NCBI RefSeq assembly: GCF_900698965.1
Contig: NZ_LR217725.1
Location: forward strand, 992,001-1,056,000
Direction of reading: 5' to 3'
Length of the DNA: 64,000 nt
Source of the DNA: Erwinia_E haradaeae_A
GTDB lineage: Bacteria > Pseudomonadota > Gammaproteobacteria > Enterobacterales > Enterobacteriaceae
Shown here: positions 53,793 through 62,899 of the stretch, piece by piece
Layout: the number at the start of each line of letters is the position of its first letter
Position numbering within the stretch: position 1 is the stretch's first letter
Notes under the pieces: model-generated
Databases searched by the model: none
What the model saw: the letters and a program-made list of their open reading frames with translations, nothing else
What the model was told of the DNA's origin: nothing
Position numbers and translations under genes: made by a program

Positions 53793-55997
53793 ATGTCGAT
53801 TGTGCACGTTGCACTACCCATTTCTCAAGTCAATCACTTAATGATATATCTTGTACCTAACAATCTAAACAAGATAGCGATTGGTGGGCGTGTGAGTGTA
53901 CCTTTTGGTAATCGCTTAATGATTGGCATCGTGATAAAAGTTTCTAAAAAAAATAATTCTTTACACAGCGAGTTACCAACTATATACAAATCATTAGATA
54001 TTTGTTCATTATATTATCCTGCTTTATGGCGCACATTACATTGGGCTGCAAATTACTATCATTTTTCATTAGGTAAAATCTTACTCAATGCCATTCCCTT
54101 TCTATTACGTCGAGGATGTGTCGTAGACAATGCTCCTCTTGATCAGTATACAATTAATAATTTAGGGTCATATTCAAAAACATCAAATAATCTAAAGTCT
54201 GATGATAACAAGAAAAGGATCACCTCCATTGCTGACGCAGGAGGCCCACAAGAAGACACCAATCAACAAAATACAATGCAAGCTAAATTAGAATCCCCAC
54301 GCACTAAAGAGCGGAATCAGTTACGGCCACACCTAAAGCAACACAAGAACGCTCTCTATAGCTATTCTACAATTAGCTTAGGGATTCAATTAAACGCGGA
54401 ACAAGCTAACGCTGTATCTACCATTCGGGGAACAGATCATCAATTTTCTGCCTGGCTTCTGACTGGCATGATCGGGTCTGGTAAAACTGCAGTATATTTA
54501 AATTTTATAGAAAACATTCTTACAAGAGGCCAGCAAGCTCTAATATTAGTACCAGAAATTTATTTAATATCCCAAACTATATCTCTTGTTCAGAAACGAC
54601 TGCATGCTCCTACTGCCACTCTACATTCTCAATTACACCATAAAAAACATCTTAATATATGGCAAAAAGCCCGTGATGGTAAAATCGCTATTATGGTTGG
54701 AACCCGTTCTGTATTATTTTCACCATTAAACAAACTTGGTGTCATTATTCTAGATGATGAACATAACAGTTCTTATATACAGAGAGAGGGTTTTCGTTAT
54801 CATGCACGAGACTTAGCAATATTACGCGCAAAACAGGAAGCAATACCTATCATTATGGTTTCCTCAACGCCTTCATTAGAGTCATTACATAATGTCCAAT
54901 TAGGTAAATATCGTCAAATTCATCTTACTCAACCTCATCCATGGGTTTCAACAGTGACTCCTATATTGGTAGATCTAAAGAGTGCGAAACTCAAGGGCGG
55001 CCTTTCTGTAACTTTAATTCAAAAAATTAACCAACATCTAATGCGCAATAATAAAGTTTTATTATTGCTTAATCGCCGAGGATTTTCTTCTTCTATATTG
55101 TGCCACGAATGTGGCTGGACGAGTAAATGCTCGAGATGTAACCATAACTACACTTTTTATCATATAGTAAAAAAACTATGTTGTCATCATTGTGACGGTC
55201 AACGAAAAGTACCTAAACAATGCTTAGAATGTGGATCTACACATCTTGTATCGGTTGGTTTGGGAATAGAACAGCTAGAAAAAAACCTAAAAACTCTATT
55301 TCCATACACTCCATTGACGCGTATCGATCGTGAAACCACCGGGGTTCATAAAGCATTAAAAAGCAAATTAGCTGAGGTACACCATGATGGTGCGCATATT
55401 TTTGTAGGTACACAAATAATATCTAAAATCCATACTTTTCCACATGTTGCATTAGTTTCATTAATAAATGAAGATCAAGTTCTATTTTCTACAAACTTTC
55501 GGGCGGCAGAGCAATTTTCTCAATTATATGCACAAATTTCTGAACGTGCGATATCTAGAAATAAACAGGTAGAAGTGATATTGCAAACTTATCATCCTAG
55601 ACATCCATTATTACAAACTATCTTATATAAAGGGTACCATGCATTTGCTAAGCAAGAGCTTCAAGAGCGTAAAAACGCATTCCTGCCACCGTGTTTTAGT
55701 TGCGCTCTCTTCCGTGCGGAAGATTATAACGAACAGAGGGCTTGTCAATTTCTTAAAAAGATTTTAATTTTGCTAAAATCAAGTCCATTGTATAACCCAC
55801 TAACATGCCAGATAATAGGTCCGATTCCTGCATTACAGCCTAAGCAGAGAGGACGGTATCGATGGAAAATCCTTATACGACATCCTTCTCATGCCATACT
55901 TCATCGTCTAGTCAAAACTAGTCTTCCCCTGGTTGAAAATTTACCTAAAATACATAATATTCTATGGACATTGGACATGCATCCCACGGAAAATTAA
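53793..55997 (+). CDS. priA: primosomal protein PriA with degenerate helicase motifs
   Basis: Replication-restart protein that recognises stalled forks and loads DnaB. The product has 734 residues (E. coli 732) from the ATG at 53793, whose MSIVHVALPISQVN fits the family start. Walker A GMIGSGKT (225-232, Lys231) is intact, and so are all eight zinc cysteines (CHEC, CSRC, CHHC, CLEC). The helicase motor is eroded. Motif II DEEH is DDEH (321-324), and motif V (LAKGHHFP in E. coli) is ISKIHTFP (543-550). Motif VI QVAGRAGRAGKQG is QISERAISRNKQV (581-593). The linker at about 120-190 is low-complexity and unlike E. coli. The protein may keep fork binding while having lost unwinding. It is a standalone gene. 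Confidence 0.93.
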   Translation: MSIVHVALPISQVNHLMIYLVPNNLNKIAIGGRVSVPFGNRLMIGIVIKVSKKNNSLHSELPTIYKSLDICSLYYPALWRTLHWAANYYHFSLGKILLNAIPFLLRRGCVVDNAPLDQYTINNLGSYSKTSNNLKSDDNKKRITSIADAGGPQEDTNQQNTMQAKLESPRTKERNQLRPHLKQHKNALYSYSTISLGIQLNAEQANAVSTIRGTDHQFSAWLLTGMIGSGKTAVYLNFIENILTRGQQALILVPEIYLISQTISLVQKRLHAPTATLHSQLHHKKHLNIWQKARDGKIAIMVGTRSVLFSPLNKLGVIILDDEHNSSYIQREGFRYHARDLAILRAKQEAIPIIMVSSTPSLESLHNVQLGKYRQIHLTQPHPWVSTVTPILVDLKSAKLKGGLSVTLIQKINQHLMRNNKVLLLLNRRGFSSSILCHECGWTSKCSRCNHNYTFYHIVKKLCCHHCDGQRKVPKQCLECGSTHLVSVGLGIEQLEKNLKTLFPYTPLTRIDRETTGVHKALKSKLAEVHHDGAHIFVGTQIISKIHTFPHVALVSLINEDQVLFSTNFRAAEQFSQLYAQISERAISRNKQVEVILQTYHPRHPLLQTILYKGYHAFAKQELQERKNAFLPPCFSCALFRAEDYNEQRACQFLKKILILLKSSPLYNPLTCQIIGPIPALQPKQRGRYRWKILIRHPSHAILHRLVKTSLPLVENLPKIHNILWTLDMHPTEN

Positions 55998-56488
55998 AGA
56001 AGATATGACTATCTAGTATGAGTGGATGTTACTGAGAGACAAAGCTATAATTTAAACTATACACACTTAGAACATTATCTTTAATATGAATTAAAGATAT
56101 AAAATATAATAAAATATATAACACTAAACTTAGCAATCAGGGTGTTATATTGACAATACGATACTACTTTTGTGTTGTGGTCTACATCAAAAATGAAAGA
56201 GTGGATCTTTCTTATATATTACTTTTCAAAAACTAATAAAATTATATTTTATATTTGCTGTAATTATAGGCAATCATGAGTAATCATGACGCTTGACCGA
56301 TAATAGTATAAAAATATAAGACTATTATTTTATAAATATCAAGATACCATTAAATTGTATTTGATGCATACAGTATTTGATATAATGCACTGTTCTCAGA
56401 CACCTTTATCGAATCCTTTTTTGCATGATAGGTGCAACTAATCATCACTTAGACTCTATCCGACATAGGTGTGCAGTAATCTGTTATC
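55998..56488. other. convergent spacer priA/ffh
   Basis: AT-rich, no gene, no clear terminator on either side. Confidence 0.5.
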
Positions 56489-57847
56489 TTATATAAAAGC
56501 TCCAGGTGACATAAGGCCTTTCATATTACGCATCATGTTTTTTATACCACCTTTCTTTATTTTTTTCATCATAGCCTGCATTTCATTAAATTGTTTTAAA
56601 AACTGATTGACGTCCTGTACTGACGTGCCTGAACCTGAAGCAATTCTTCGTTTGCGTGAACCTTTAATAATTTCAGGATGTATACGCTCTAAACCTGTCA
56701 TAGATTGTATTATCACCTCCATGCGCTTCAGTGAAATATCATTCATTTGAGATCTTACACTCTCTGGTAAGCTTCCAATACCTGGTAGTTTTTCGACTAA
56801 GGAATTCATACCTCCTATATCACGTAACTGTTGTAGATGATCTAAAAAATCATTCAGATTAAAAGTATTAGTTTTTTTAAAAGAAGAGGCTATTTTTTTA
56901 GCTTTTTCGCGATTTACCTTGTTTTCAATATCCTCAATTAACGATAATATATCACCCATGCCTAATATACGTGAAGCAATACGATCTGGATAAAAAGGCT
57001 CCAAAGCCTCATTTTTTTCTCCTATCCCTATAAACTTAATAGGTTGACCTGTGATATGACACATAGATAACGCCGCTCCTCCACGGGTGTCGCTATCTAC
57101 TTTAGTTAATACTATACCTGTTAATGGAAGCATGCTATTGAATGATTTAGCAATATTAGCCGCATCCTGACCAGTCATCGCGTCAGCAACTAGCAGGGTT
57201 TCAACAGGTTGTATGGCAAAATGGATTTGTTGAATTTCTTGCATCATGACATTATCGGTGTGTAAACGACCAGCTGTATCCACTAATAATACGTCATAGA
57301 ATTTTATTCTAGCTTGCTGTAAGGCATCTTTGGCTATATCAATTGGTTTCGCATAAGATTCTGATGAATAAAAGTCAATGCCTACTTGTTCAGTTAAAAT
57401 TTTTAACTGTTTTATTGCTGCTGGCCGATAAATATCAACAGAAGTGACTAGTATCTTTTTGTGATGCTTATCACATAAAAATTTACCGAGCTTTCCGACA
57501 CTAGTCGTCTTGCCTACTCCTTGCTGACCTACCATTAACATAACTACTGGTGGCGTCACTTGTAAGTTTAGAGCACAATGTTTTTTTCCCATGATTGCGA
57601 CTAGCTCGTTTTTTACAATCTTAAGGAATTCTTGACCTGGAGTTAAGTTATTGTTAACTACATGATTCAATGCATTTGATTGGATTCGTGCCAAAGATTC
57701 ATTCACTACTATTAGAGATACATCTGCTTCTAATAATGATATACGTATTTTTTGTAAAATATCTTTTATATTGTCTTTAGTTAGCCTACCACGACCAGTA
57801 ATATTACGCAGGGCATTGGAAATGCTAGCACTTAAATTATCAAACAT
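56489..57847 (-). CDS. ffh: signal recognition particle protein Ffh
   Basis: GTPase that, with 4.5S RNA, delivers nascent membrane proteins to FtsY. The 452-residue product matches E. coli Ffh (453 aa). The N domain is 1-85; in the G domain, G1 is GQQGVGKT (107-114), DTAGR is at 190-194 and TKVD at 248-251. The methionine-rich M domain has SGSGTSVQDVNQFLKQFNEM and ends KGLMSPGAFI. rpsP-rimM-trmD-rplS, next to ffh in E. coli, are not here, so gene order is broken. No 4.5S RNA gene is visible in the window. Confidence 0.97.
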   Translation of the reverse strand: MFDNLSASISNALRNITGRGRLTKDNIKDILQKIRISLLEADVSLIVVNESLARIQSNALNHVVNNNLTPGQEFLKIVKNELVAIMGKKHCALNLQVTPPVVMLMVGQQGVGKTTSVGKLGKFLCDKHHKKILVTSVDIYRPAAIKQLKILTEQVGIDFYSSESYAKPIDIAKDALQQARIKFYDVLLVDTAGRLHTDNVMMQEIQQIHFAIQPVETLLVADAMTGQDAANIAKSFNSMLPLTGIVLTKVDSDTRGGAALSMCHITGQPIKFIGIGEKNEALEPFYPDRIASRILGMGDILSLIEDIENKVNREKAKKIASSFKKTNTFNLNDFLDHLQQLRDIGGMNSLVEKLPGIGSLPESVRSQMNDISLKRMEVIIQSMTGLERIHPEIIKGSRKRRIASGSGTSVQDVNQFLKQFNEMQAMMKKIKKGGIKNMMRNMKGLMSPGAFI

Positions 57848-58917
57848 AATCTTGTCTCTTAAAAGGGGATTTGGTAAACATTTTTTACTTATCAGTAATG
57901 AATTTTATATATCCTATCATATCATGTATACTATAAGAATATCAGTCATAGGCTATTCGATTTTATATGCAATTATCCGACCCTAAATCTGCTAGTATCT
58001 AGTGGTGTGAGCACAAACTATTATCGACTGATAATTACATTTGGGTTTGCATCAATACAATAATATTGTAATTAAATATTACTCCTTAATATGTTCAATG
58101 ATGCTATATAAATAATCATATCGAAATTCTGTTAGTATCCCGCATAAAAAATACACAAACATACTATGATGAAAATCATTGTTGTACCAATCATTTGAAC
58201 CCAAAAAATTGTTTGAAACCTTATTTTACAATTCTGTAAACGCAGAGTAACCCTAAAGTATTACACAATGAAATTACAATGTAATATTCTCATTTTTTGT
58301 CCGTTACGCTTAATTTGTTGAGTATCATTCAGAACTTTCTAGAATTTTATAGCAAAAACATTATATGCACATTAGCGCATATATATAATATTTGCTCTTG
58401 TTATAATTCTAACTGATAAAGACATAATCTCCAATATATTGATATATATAGATATACTGGAGGCTTTATTTTGATATATTTTGAGATATAATTTTTGAGA
58501 TATAATATATATAGCATGAATGAAGATAATAGAGATGAGCTTGTCAAATGCAAAGAGATAGCAATCTATAAAAGAATTATGCAGAATTTAGCATACACAA
58601 TTATTAACGCTCTTTTTACTACAAAACATTAGTAGCGAAATAATCACTAATAAATTCAAGTTAAAGGTTTAGTAGAAGTGCACTACATCAAGAAACAGAT
58701 GATATCTACATCATATTTGATGTTAAATCTTGATCTTAAGACTATCCAACGATATACATATCATTAATATCCATATCATAGTGAAATCTCATGAGTCAAA
58801 TGCTCACCTAAAAATAAAGCCATATAACATTAACTCTATAGAAGTAGAGTCTCTACCTTGCATAATCAAATGAGAGAGTATGAAGCTATAATACATACAC
58901 TATATCATATACTAAAA
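57848..58917. other. 1.1-kb gene-free region upstream of ffh
   Basis: AT-rich, without genes. A hairpin with one mismatch, CTCCAATATA / TATACTGGAG (58429-58462), is followed by GCTTTATTTTG on the + strand and resembles a terminator, but no + strand gene precedes it. Confidence 0.5.
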
Positions 58918-58920
58918 TGA

Positions 58921-58994
58921 TGGCCCCTGCTGGACTTGAACCAGCGACCAAGCGATTATGAGTCGCCTGCTCTGACCGCCTGAGCTAAGGGGCC
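58921..58994 (-). tRNA. ileX: tRNA-Ile2 (CAT anticodon, lysidine type)
   Basis: Nearly identical to E. coli tRNA-Ile2: acceptor GGCCCCT/AGGGGCC, D arm GCTCAGGCGGTCAGAGC, anticodon stem-loop GGCGACTCATAATCGCT, T arm GCTGGTTCAAGTCCAGC. The CAT anticodon, with this body, is the isoleucine tRNA whose C34 TilS converts to lysidine to read AUA. It is not a methionine tRNA. The three bases after the discriminator A are TCA, not CCA, so the CCA end must be added enzymatically, unlike the two tRNAs in the rRNA operon. The tRNA lies on the same strand as tilS, 1.5 kb downstream. Confidence 0.95.
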
Positions 58995-60507
58995 TTGACA
59001 TGAAACTTACGATCTAATGATGCCTAGGATATACTGTCTGGCTTAATGACTATTATACTAGTTCACCCAGTAAGGCTATGTGCGTTCTTTAATCAATTCC
59101 TATAAAACTGATTAAGGCCCACCTTAATCAGTTTTTAATCAGTTTTACTATATCACTAATAGTATTATTATGCTCATAATGTATACAACAATAGCGCCAT
59201 TGGCAAGAACCAGTCTTAATATAACATAACTCTACAATGAATCATAGGACATCTCTCGTGTGATAAGAGGTTATTGCTTTAGCAAAAATTTACCATTCAG
59301 ATAATCCATACCTAACAGAACATCGTTGTTTTTGGTAATTTTCTTCAATATATCATCTACTCTAATAAATTTAAAATAGTGAAAATAGTGAACCTCAAGT
59401 TCTTTGTTTTAGAAAATAAAGAACTGTCTGTTTTTCATGAAGATTGCAAATTGCATGAGCGACCTGAAGTATCTTAGTGACAATACACACAGATACTAAA
59501 TCGTTATTTTATTTTGGATGACGTATTTAATTCATCCTCTCATGATCTTCTTATCTGCTTCGCAGAGTTCATTCTTTATTGATAACTTATTGATTCTTTT
59601 ATCTTCCACGTCGACACTGAGTAATGTCTTGACTTAAATATCACAGATCAATCATGATAAACCTACTTATTCCGGTAAAACTAGGTTGTTTTTTTTAAAA
59701 AAAGTCGCTTATTTTTATTTAATACAATAAATAAAACGATTATTTTTAACTGATAGTTTCATTGTGGATTATTTATGAAAAAGTTACTTTCAGAGATTAG
59801 AAAATTCTGCATAGAATCTGCTAAATCAATTATTTATCAACGTTCATTGCCTGTTTTTGCTCCCTGTGTATTGAACTTCTTGTCATAACTCATCATATTT
59901 TTTAGAATACACCCAATCTCTGCTAAAGTTTATAACTTCTCTGAAGAGAGATGTTATCATGACCTACTTTTAAATAGGAATACGCCAAATATATTCAGGG
60001 CAATTTACAATATTAATTCACCATGAATTGAGTTTAAGACAGTGATTGAATCATATCAGTCGCTTTCTTAGTCTGATATGCTGAATAACATGCCTATTAG
60101 GAGGTTCAATAACCTTATCTATCTCATATTACAAGATTACGTTTTATGTTCCAGCATAGGTTCCAGCAATCACTTTGAAATTGATAACTGCTATAAATAT
60201 TTTGTGCTATTTTAGTTTTTGATTAAACATGACTTTAAATAAGAAAATTCAAGTACGCTATATTTTAAATCACCTATCCACACTATGAACTATTCACTAT
60301 TAACTATTAACTATTAACTATTATATAATATTCTAATATATTCTCTTCCTTATATACGGTAACAAGAGATTATTTCAATAGTAAAATATAACTTATTATT
60401 CAATATTCAAGATTATCTTGAATCGGTTGATGTGGAGCACATTTTAATTTTGATAAAAAATAAAAAATCTTTCGCTTGCGCGCATCTATTGTGTAGAATG
60501 GTTTTCA
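58995..60507. other. 1.5-kb gene-free region between tilS and tRNA-Ile2
   Basis: No genes. It contains a textbook terminator hairpin (59104-59135, listed), a GGAGGT Shine-Dalgarno-like site at 60098-60105 with no start codon, and about four tandem copies of CTATTAA at 60288-60322. Confidence 0.55.
59104..59135. terminator. orphan bidirectional terminator
   Basis: Perfect 14-bp stem AAAACTGATTAAGG / CCTTAATCAGTTTT with a 4-base CCCA loop, and T runs on both strands. It lies 110 nt upstream of tRNA-Ile2 and 1.4 kb downstream of tilS; no gene ends close to it on either strand. Confidence 0.8.
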
Positions 60508-61860
60508 TTATTCTTCATACTTGATGGCAGTCTTACCGAATGGTAAGACAGTATCATGCTGATGCCAAGAAATATTCCAGGTCTTTCTACCTGGGCCTGG
60601 AGCGCCATAATCAGTAACAAAGACACTCAGAGCTGTCACTAAATAATCATTATAAAAAATTAATGGAACGCGTTGGCGTCTCCAGGGTGGAATTCTATAT
60701 TCTTGCCATAATTTTTTTAATGAACGCTTACCAGAACGACCATGCACATAAAACTCACCTTGAGCTTGAAAACGCACACTCACTTCCGCATTAGCTTGAG
60801 GATAACGCAGAGTAATACCCTTTAGAGACTGTCGTATTTCACCTAATCCATCAGGTAATGACAATGTAAGCCAGGGAGAAGACCATATTAATTGGCAGGC
60901 TCCTAATGGTTTCGTTACGGCCAAATAGTAGAGACGATCACGAAAGCGCCGAACTTCATATTGTCCAAACTGTAATTTTGGATTGGCACCTAAACGACTA
61001 CAAGCAACCTCCGTCCATATTTTTTGTAGAACATGATAGGATGGTAAACATCCATTATGATGCAGAATCCAAAGCCGAAAAATTGCAGAACGCCGAGCTG
61101 CACTCATAACTTTTAATGGTAAAAAATATAAAGCATTAGAGCTATCCATTAATGGATTAAGCGTTTCCTCAAGAAACTCATTAAGCACACTATGCTGTTC
61201 AGCACAAAGCCGCGCGCTACGAGACACTGTACGTGAAAAAGAAGGCCAACGTTTATTCAATAAAGGCATTACACGTAAACGTAAAAAATTACGATCATAA
61301 CGTATATCCTGATTGCTGTCATCTGTAATCCAAGATAGATGATAATAGTCAGCCCATGCTTCTAATTCAGATCGACTTTTCATCAAAAAAGGTCGTATGT
61401 GAAGATAATCTTCATGGGTCTTCGTTTGCGCCATAGCGGAGAGACCAGCTGGCCCACTGCCACGCTTTAAAGCTAATAAAACTGTTTCGCTCTGATCATC
61501 CTGATGCTGCGCAGTTAACAAGGTTTCTTCTTTTTTCATTGTCTTGTACAATGCGTTGTAACGAGCCTTTCTAGCTTCAGCTTCCACGCCCATTCGTTGC
61601 CGAGAATGAACATGCACTTTTTCTATAACATAAGGAACTCCCCATATTGCACATTGCTGTGAACAATGTTCGGCCCATGTATCAGCAGATACATGAAGTC
61701 CATGATGAATATGTACGGCTCTTAATTGAAAATCAGGACGTTGTTTTCTGAGCTGAACTAGTTGATGTAAAAGAACACTTGAATCTAGACCGCCGCTATA
61801 GGCTAAAACGACAGCGCACTCATGTTTAAGTAAATACTTCAGGTCATTAATATCATGCAT
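60508..61860 (-). CDS. tilS: tRNA(Ile)-lysidine synthetase TilS
   Basis: Essential enzyme that attaches lysine to C34 of tRNA-Ile2 so that it reads AUA. The product has 450 residues (E. coli 432). The PP-loop YSGGLDSSVLL is at 21-31; HHGLH (52-56), TAQHQDDQSETVLL and GSGPAGLSAM are also present. The C-terminal tRNA-binding domains include GRSGKRSLKKLWQEYRIPPW and RQRVPLIFYND. Coding composition is noticeably richer in G+C than the flanks. Its only known substrate, tRNA-Ile(CAU), lies on the same strand 1.5 kb downstream. Confidence 0.95.
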   Translation of the reverse strand: MHDINDLKYLLKHECAVVLAYSGGLDSSVLLHQLVQLRKQRPDFQLRAVHIHHGLHVSADTWAEHCSQQCAIWGVPYVIEKVHVHSRQRMGVEAEARKARYNALYKTMKKEETLLTAQHQDDQSETVLLALKRGSGPAGLSAMAQTKTHEDYLHIRPFLMKSRSELEAWADYYHLSWITDDSNQDIRYDRNFLRLRVMPLLNKRWPSFSRTVSRSARLCAEQHSVLNEFLEETLNPLMDSSNALYFLPLKVMSAARRSAIFRLWILHHNGCLPSYHVLQKIWTEVACSRLGANPKLQFGQYEVRRFRDRLYYLAVTKPLGACQLIWSSPWLTLSLPDGLGEIRQSLKGITLRYPQANAEVSVRFQAQGEFYVHGRSGKRSLKKLWQEYRIPPWRRQRVPLIFYNDYLVTALSVFVTDYGAPGPGRKTWNISWHQHDTVLPFGKTAIKYEE

Positions 61861-62899
61861 TATAGATATTCCTGATATACAAATCTGAACTAAAAGGGCT
61901 ACCTGTATGTTTGATACATTTTAGTTTTTTTAGAAAATCTCATAAATTATGAATTGGCGCTTAGCGATATATATATTACAATATAGTTCTCAGGTAAATG
62001 ATATAGTGTGAAATTTTAAACGAGATGTTTTTCGAAATTATACTGATTTATACTGATAATTCATAAACTATCAATGTATAACAGAATATCTCTGTCGTCA
62101 TGATAACTATCATAACTATAAAAAACGGATATAGCTGAAACGAAGCATAGAGATTTAATGATAGTATTTGTTAAAAGCCAAATGTTTCTATAGCGAACTC
62201 TCTGCGTACACCATCTCACACCATAGTAAATACTATAATATAAAATCTTCTAATTAAAGATGTAGGGCATGTATTGTTAGAAAAATGAGTGAACACACCT
62301 TTTTATAAATACGAAGTTATCTACTACATATAGCATATCTTTCTAAGATAACCCTAATACCTTCATGATTTTACATTAGGGAGTATTACTGACATTACTT
62401 ACAGCAGCTATCACTTATAGTATAATCATCAAATGTAGGATTAAGTGAAATTAACATAACAATCTATACAGCTCTTGTAGCAATTATCACTTACTGCTAA
62501 AAACTAGCATATTTTGAATTCGAATTAATAATGTTCCATTAATGTTGTGCTGTTTAAGATGGTCTTGTTATATAACATATAGATATAAAATCTCTACTAT
62601 AACAGACATTATATCTACCGTAGAATACGGTAGATATTCACCCTCGTACTCAATGGTATCCTGTGTTTAATGATATCCACGAATCAAGCATTAAGGTAGT
62701 ATAATGAAAAACTTATCAATCTATAACATGTTTCAATATTTTACTACACTTTTTACAATCTTTACCACCGTATTCAATTAATTGACTGTGTGGCCTTTTA
62801 GGTAGTGCTTTTGTGGTGAAAAGATTCTCTAAGAATATCTTATCAAGAGATCAATACACGGTGATTACCTAATAGTTAATCTCAGTAATCTCATGAGCA
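61861..62899. other. 1.0-kb gene-free region between rpsA and tilS
   Basis: No gene. In E. coli ihfB follows rpsA; it is not found here. An 8-bp stem TCTACCGTA/TACGGTAGA (62613-62633) lies about 270 nt past rpsA. Confidence 0.5.

Noticed and set aside
60098..60105. TAGGAGGT ribosome-site-like sequence
   Set aside because: Followed by ATA rather than a start codon and no open frame; at most a relic.
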